A stretch of DNA of 64,000 nucleotides from Pseudomonas sessilinigenes (GTDB lineage: Bacteria > Pseudomonadota > Gammaproteobacteria > Pseudomonadales > Pseudomonadaceae): positions 3,038,001 to 3,102,000 of the forward strand of contig NZ_CP027706.1 of assembly GCF_003850565.1 (NCBI RefSeq), read 5' to 3'. How positions within the stretch are numbered: the stretch's first letter is position 1; each line of letters opens with the position of its first letter. The notes under the pieces were generated by a model. The model worked only from the letters and a program-made list of their open reading frames with translations, was not told the DNA's origin and did no database searches. This document shows, piece after piece, positions 61,201-64,000 of this stretch. Position numbers and translations under genes: made by a program.

Positions 61201-64000
61201 GGGCGCCAGGTGCTGGCGCAGGGCCGGGAACTCCAGGGGCGCGGGGCCATCTTCCAGTTCGATCAGCTCGCCCAACAGGCGGCGATAGCTCAGGCCGCTG
61301 GCCGGGTCCGGGTGATGCAGGCTCTGATGGTAGCGATCGAGCTCGCCCTCGAGGGCCTCGATCCGCGCCGCCGTCTGTTCACGCTGGCGCAACCAGCCCT
61401 GGCTGTCGCCACCAGCGACGAACAGGGCCTCCAGCTGCTCGCGGATACTGCGGATGATCGGCTCGCGGTCGCGGTTGACGTCGTTGAGCATGATGATGCG
61501 CTGGCCAAGCCCTTCGGCCACCAGGCGTTTGTGCACCACCTCCAGCGCCGCATGTTTCTGGCAGACGATGAGCAGGCTGCGCTGGCGGCCGATGGCGTCG
61601 GCCACCATGTTGACGATGGTCTGGCTCTTGCCCGTGCCGGGTGGCCCCTCCACCAGCAGGCCGGGGCCTTGCCGGGCCTGGAGCACTGCCGCTTCCTGGG
61701 ACGGGTCGCTGGCCACGGTGAAATAGCGCTGCAACTCTCCGGGATCGGCCGGTGGCTGTTCGTCCTCGCCATTCCTGAGACGCAAGGCGGTCTCGAGGCC
61801 CGTGCCGTTGGGTGACAGCGACTTGAGCTGGCGCAGGTCTTCGCCAATGGCCTGGCCCATGAAGGTGACGTGGAACAGCACCGCCGCACAGGCCAGTTCG
61901 TCCTGGTAGGGCGCGACCTCTACCGTGCTGGCCGGCAGGCTGGCGAAGGTGCGCGAGCGTACGCCGGCCAGCATGCCGAAGGCATCCATCACGTCGCTGG
62001 TGCGGATGGACGAGCGGCCGAGCAATTCATCGGCGGTCTTGCGCCAGAGTTTGCAGGTCTCGGCGCCGAGCACGCTGTCCAGCGCGGGGTTCAGGCGCAC
62101 CTCTTCGCGTTCGCCGTCGAAGGCCAGCCGCGCGTTGCCGCGCTGGCCCAGCTCCAGCAGCAGTTTCACCGGCCACAGCAGCAACGGGATGATCCGCGGG
62201 CGGGCGTTGCCGCGCGGGTCGCGGCTGAGCAAGAAGGGGAAGCCCAGGTAGAGACCGTCGATGCCGGTATCGCGCTTGTACAACGCGCTCTGGCGGTACA
62301 GCGCATGCAGTCGGGCCTCGATCCGCGGATCGGCCTGGAAGCATTCCGGGTCGAGGTTCACCGCGCGCTCGTTGCGTTGCAGCAGGTGGTCGAGCAGGGC
62401 GGCGGCGGGGCGGCGCTCGCTGTGCAATTCGGCCAGGTCGACGCGGGCGGTGGTCTTGCCGATGTTCATGCGCACCAGCGGGCCGCGCATCACCGCGGTG
62501 ACCACCTTCTTTTCGAAGAAGTCGAGGATCTGTGATACGTAGTGCTGCTTTTGCGGCTCCAGCCACTGGCTCTCGGGAATGGCCAGCAGCACCAGTACCT
62601 TGGCCAGGGGCATGCGCCGTTCCAGGCGAAACTGCTCGGCCCACTCATCCACCGCCGGCACGCCGCTGCGGGCGAAACCACGGATGCGTTCGTCGACGCT
62701 GCGGTACAGGTCCTGGCGCGGGTGCTCAAGCAGTGTGCTTGCTTGCTCGCTGTCGAACCAGCCGACCTCGGTGCGCTGGGCCAGCTCGGTGGCTTCCTGG
62801 ATGATCGAGTCGGCCGAGCGAAATTGCTCGATGGCGGCGCTGAGCAGCACGATCAGGTCTTCTTCGGCGATCACTCGCCGTTCCGACAGGTAGGCCAGGC
62901 CAGGATGCTCGGTATCCGGCAGCAGGCGCTGGCGCTCCTGCCACTGGGTGGCGAGCCTGGCGCGAGAGGTCGACAGCAGGTAGATGCGCAGGGTCTCTTC
63001 CACCAGTTCGACCTGCTGGTGCAGGGCGCGCTGGCGCACCTGCTCGGCGCGCAGCTTGAGGCGCGACAGCCAGTTGTCGGTCTGCAGCTGCTCCAGCAGA
63101 TCGGGAACCGAACCGCTGATCAGCCGGTAGCCTTCCAACGGGTGTTCGAGCAACCAGCCTGGGGTGACGATGTCGCCGCGATGGATCAGCGGCACTTGCG
63201 GATTGAGCAGCTTGAGCGCCAGCATCAGGCGCAAGTCGTCTTCCAGGCCGTCATGCTGGACCACCTGGCGCAGGCCGGCGAGCAGCGAGGAGGGCAGGCC
63301 GAGCTGTTCGGCCCAGGTCACGATCACCCCGCGCAGCAGGTGGTCCAGGGCCTGGGCCCAGTGTTCGGCCTGGGCCGCGGCCAGGGCGAACACCCGGGGT
63401 TTGTGGTAGTGGCGCTGGCCCAGCTGCAAGGTGGCGCCTTCGCCGTCGTCGCGCTCCTGGAACGACGAGGCCGGCGCCGCGACCGGATGGCCATCGAGCC
63501 AGGCCTCGACCTCGGGCCACTGCCAGCGCTGGTGCCGGTCCCGGGCCAGCAGCCCGCGCAGCAACAGGTTGAGCCCCGGGTCCAGGTCATCGGGGATCGG
63601 CACCCCGTTGGCCAGTACATGAATAAGGAAGGCATTGGCATGGATGCCTTCGAAACAGGCGCCCTGGGTCAACTGCTCGAGCAGGATCATCCCCAGGCTC
63701 CACCAGTCCGAGGCCGCGGCTACCCCACCGGCGATGGCCTCCGGGGCCATGTAGCGGCTGGTTTCCAGCGGCGACACGATATCCAGGTCGAACTCCGACA
63801 GGCGCGCCGAGCCGAAGCCGCTGATCACCAGGTCCAGCGGCTCGTGGGCGCGTACCAGCAGGCTGGCGGGGCGCAGGTCGCGATGGCGCAGCCCGGCTTC
63901 GTTGAAGGCATGCAGCGCCTGGCCCAGTTCCCGGACCACATGGCGCACGCTGTCGGTGTCGCGAATGATGCTGCCCAGGTCCGCCAGGGTGCCGCCGCTG
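58255..64000 (-). CDS. Giant pseudokinase - SF1 helicase - PD-(D/E)XK-type nuclease protein, partial (5' end outside window)
   Basis: More than 1900 residues are visible and the frame stays open to the right edge. The N-terminal part is a protein-kinase fold with HRDL (near 63873-63884), APE and DWWSLG, but DFG is GFG (near 63810) and the Asn of HRDxxxxN is Ser, so catalysis is doubtful. The middle is an SF1 (AAA_11/AAA_12-type) helicase: Walker A GPPGTGKS (near 61630), DEAS (near 59650), GDEKQMPP and VAVTRARHK (near 58840). The C-terminus has FGLDFAIENPG...GIECD, a Vsr/MTES_1575-like nuclease fold. It looks like an anti-phage or RNA/DNA-processing protein. Confidence 0.85.
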   Translation of the reverse strand, partial: SGGTLADLGSIIRDTDSVRHVVRELGQALHAFNEAGLRHRDLRPASLLVRAHEPLDLVISGFGSARLSEFDLDIVSPLETSRYMAPEAIAGGVAAASDWWSLGMILLEQLTQGACFEGIHANAFLIHVLANGVPIPDDLDPGLNLLLRGLLARDRHQRWQWPEVEAWLDGHPVAAPASSFQERDDGEGATLQLGQRHYHKPRVFALAAAQAEHWAQALDHLLRGVIVTWAEQLGLPSSLLAGLRQVVQHDGLEDDLRLMLALKLLNPQVPLIHRGDIVTPGWLLEHPLEGYRLISGSVPDLLEQLQTDNWLSRLKLRAEQVRQRALHQQVELVEETLRIYLLSTSRARLATQWQERQRLLPDTEHPGLAYLSERRVIAEEDLIVLLSAAIEQFRSADSIIQEATELAQRTEVGWFDSEQASTLLEHPRQDLYRSVDERIRGFARSGVPAVDEWAEQFRLERRMPLAKVLVLLAIPESQWLEPQKQHYVSQILDFFEKKVVTAVMRGPLVRMNIGKTTARVDLAELHSERRPAAALLDHLLQRNERAVNLDPECFQADPRIEARLHALYRQSALYKRDTGIDGLYLGFPFLLSRDPRGNARPRIIPLLLWPVKLLLELGQRGNARLAFDGEREEVRLNPALDSVLGAETCKLWRKTADELLGRSSIRTSDVMDAFGMLAGVRSRTFASLPASTVEVAPYQDELACAAVLFHVTFMGQAIGEDLRQLKSLSPNGTGLETALRLRNGEDEQPPADPGELQRYFTVASDPSQEAAVLQARQGPGLLVEGPPGTGKSQTIVNMVADAIGRQRSLLIVCQKHAALEVVHKRLVAEGLGQRIIMLNDVNRDREPIIRSIREQLEALFVAGGDSQGWLRQREQTAARIEALEGELDRYHQSLHHPDPASGLSYRRLLGELIELEDGPAPLEFPALRQHLAPLDPASLTHLEERCAPLVRLWLPTRYEGSPLAQLQAFAADRPTLQAFEDNLRDFAQAEADRQATLQAHPASFEINDPVPYRAWMAAHVATLLALEPQQRLRLARWLPLFRLREHEPLPRGEAILDELRQLQQQLRQLPEDRYQAALSPALGLIDHKRLGSLGQDCAKVMAARSWWSRINPLHLLRRGRLREFLQEQGENRIEEVLPALHAAIDLERQWRPLRAELTALQRELGLDAPAPEAGLELSATVTHDIRQLLEIQVLAQALAQSPRAHQTDAAVLSGDKREFEALLGDLDASLIRQGVRQTSLDQLKLLGHWLGAELLGQLQQAIEHNQSNELPLARLQQALPCLGAYQAFRGRASLLGAEELELLALLRQRQAQLDALAPEQLEAAVRRLLNREARLGWKHRIEQTHPELLYGQDETQAKVASLAQADTRMRELNRELLAKGIDPSHLGNRKQWEDVTRLTGKRSRRLREFIELGAPLGLMSLRPVWLMNPDVASRVLPLKAGLFDTVIYDEASQMPVEFALPTLFRGQVTVVSGDEKQMPPTAFFSSRVESDEAELFDGDEPDAEADQEQREAFEDTWNRREIKDCPDLLQLARNALPSTTLQIHYRSAYRELIGFSNASFYGNRLNVPVRHPQASIERVKPLELIQVEGLYQNQSNAQEAERVVQYLAELWRQPYEQRPSVGVVTFNRKQAELIEEHLEAHAAQDELFRSAYAQERERSEDGEDMSVFVKNVENVQGDERDVIVFSSTFGRNSQGTFRRSFGVLGQTGGERRLNVAVTRARHKVVMITSMPIGDISDMLNTHRAPASPRDYLQGYLEYARALCAGEFDYTGKLLDRLQTDRGDLQRGQGQDRDGFARIVGQYLQAQGWQAAPASEGDAFGLDFAIENPGTGTYAIGIECDAPSHTLLERARAREIWRPSVLRRAIPHIHRVSSQAWYHDGDNERARLREAIERALPAAQPDPVTAPSSDTEICP

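Overview
The window is a piece of a high-GC gamma-proteobacterial chromosome that reads as a denitrifying fluorescent Pseudomonas. Protein sequences and gene orders match Pseudomonas as I remember them: nirS-M-C-F-D, nirQ-O-P-norC-B-D-dnr, and narXL / narK1-K2-G-H-J-I-ppiC-moaA. The RND operon with an IclR/TetR pair also matches the ttgGHI/ttgVW or srpABC/srpSR type. No rRNA, tRNA, IS element or CRISPR array was seen. The species cannot be fixed from this alone.

Layout. 1-10.5 kb: nitrite reductase (nirS, M, C, F and partial nirD, minus strand), then nirQ-O-P, norCBD, a zinc-ribbon protein and the NO-responsive regulator dnr. 10.5-14.8 kb: an NO-response module holding a 29-codon membrane ORF, nnrS with a small membrane partner, a hemerythrin-like protein and norR. 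This module is wired by two clusters of three GGT-N7-ACC sites (NorR type) and three sigma-54 -24/-12 promoters. 14.8-20.6 kb: pdxH, moaB and moeA (molybdenum cofactor), ubiU-V-T (oxygen-independent ubiquinone synthesis) and a second Dnr-like regulator. 20.7-34.9 kb: narL-narX divergent from narK1-narK2-narGHJI-ppiC-moaA. 35-38 kb: the class III ribonucleotide reductase, with its glycyl-radical segment on a separate 55-aa ORF, and its activase. Together these genes form a nearly complete nitrate to N2O respiration island plus the quinone, Moco and dNTP synthesis needed without oxygen. Anr/Dnr-type boxes (TTGAT-N4-A/GTCAA) lie before nirS, norC, pdxH, ubiU, narK1 and nrdD.

38-49 kb is a catabolic island: a TetR regulator, a LysR fragment, and an operon encoding an alpha/beta hydrolase, an acyl-AMP/CoA ligase, a VOC protein, an aromatic-CoA-type flavin monooxygenase, a hot-dog thioesterase, maleate isomerase, a thiolase, an SMP-30 lactonase and a FadL-type porin. 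Two near-copies of a promoter-operator module, each with paired AATTGAS-N5-STCAATT palindromes exactly 44 bp apart, precede the LysR fragment and the operon. The enzyme set suggests CoA-dependent hydroxylation of an aromatic acid and ring cleavage to maleate and then fumarate; the substrate is unknown.

49.4-56.9 kb is a solvent/antibiotic RND pump (ttgGHI/srpABC-like) with divergent IclR and TetR regulators. 56.9-64 kb, running off the right edge, holds a coiled-coil protein overlapped by a giant pseudokinase-SF1 helicase-PD-(D/E)XK-type nuclease protein. It is the most defence-like and least understood locus here.
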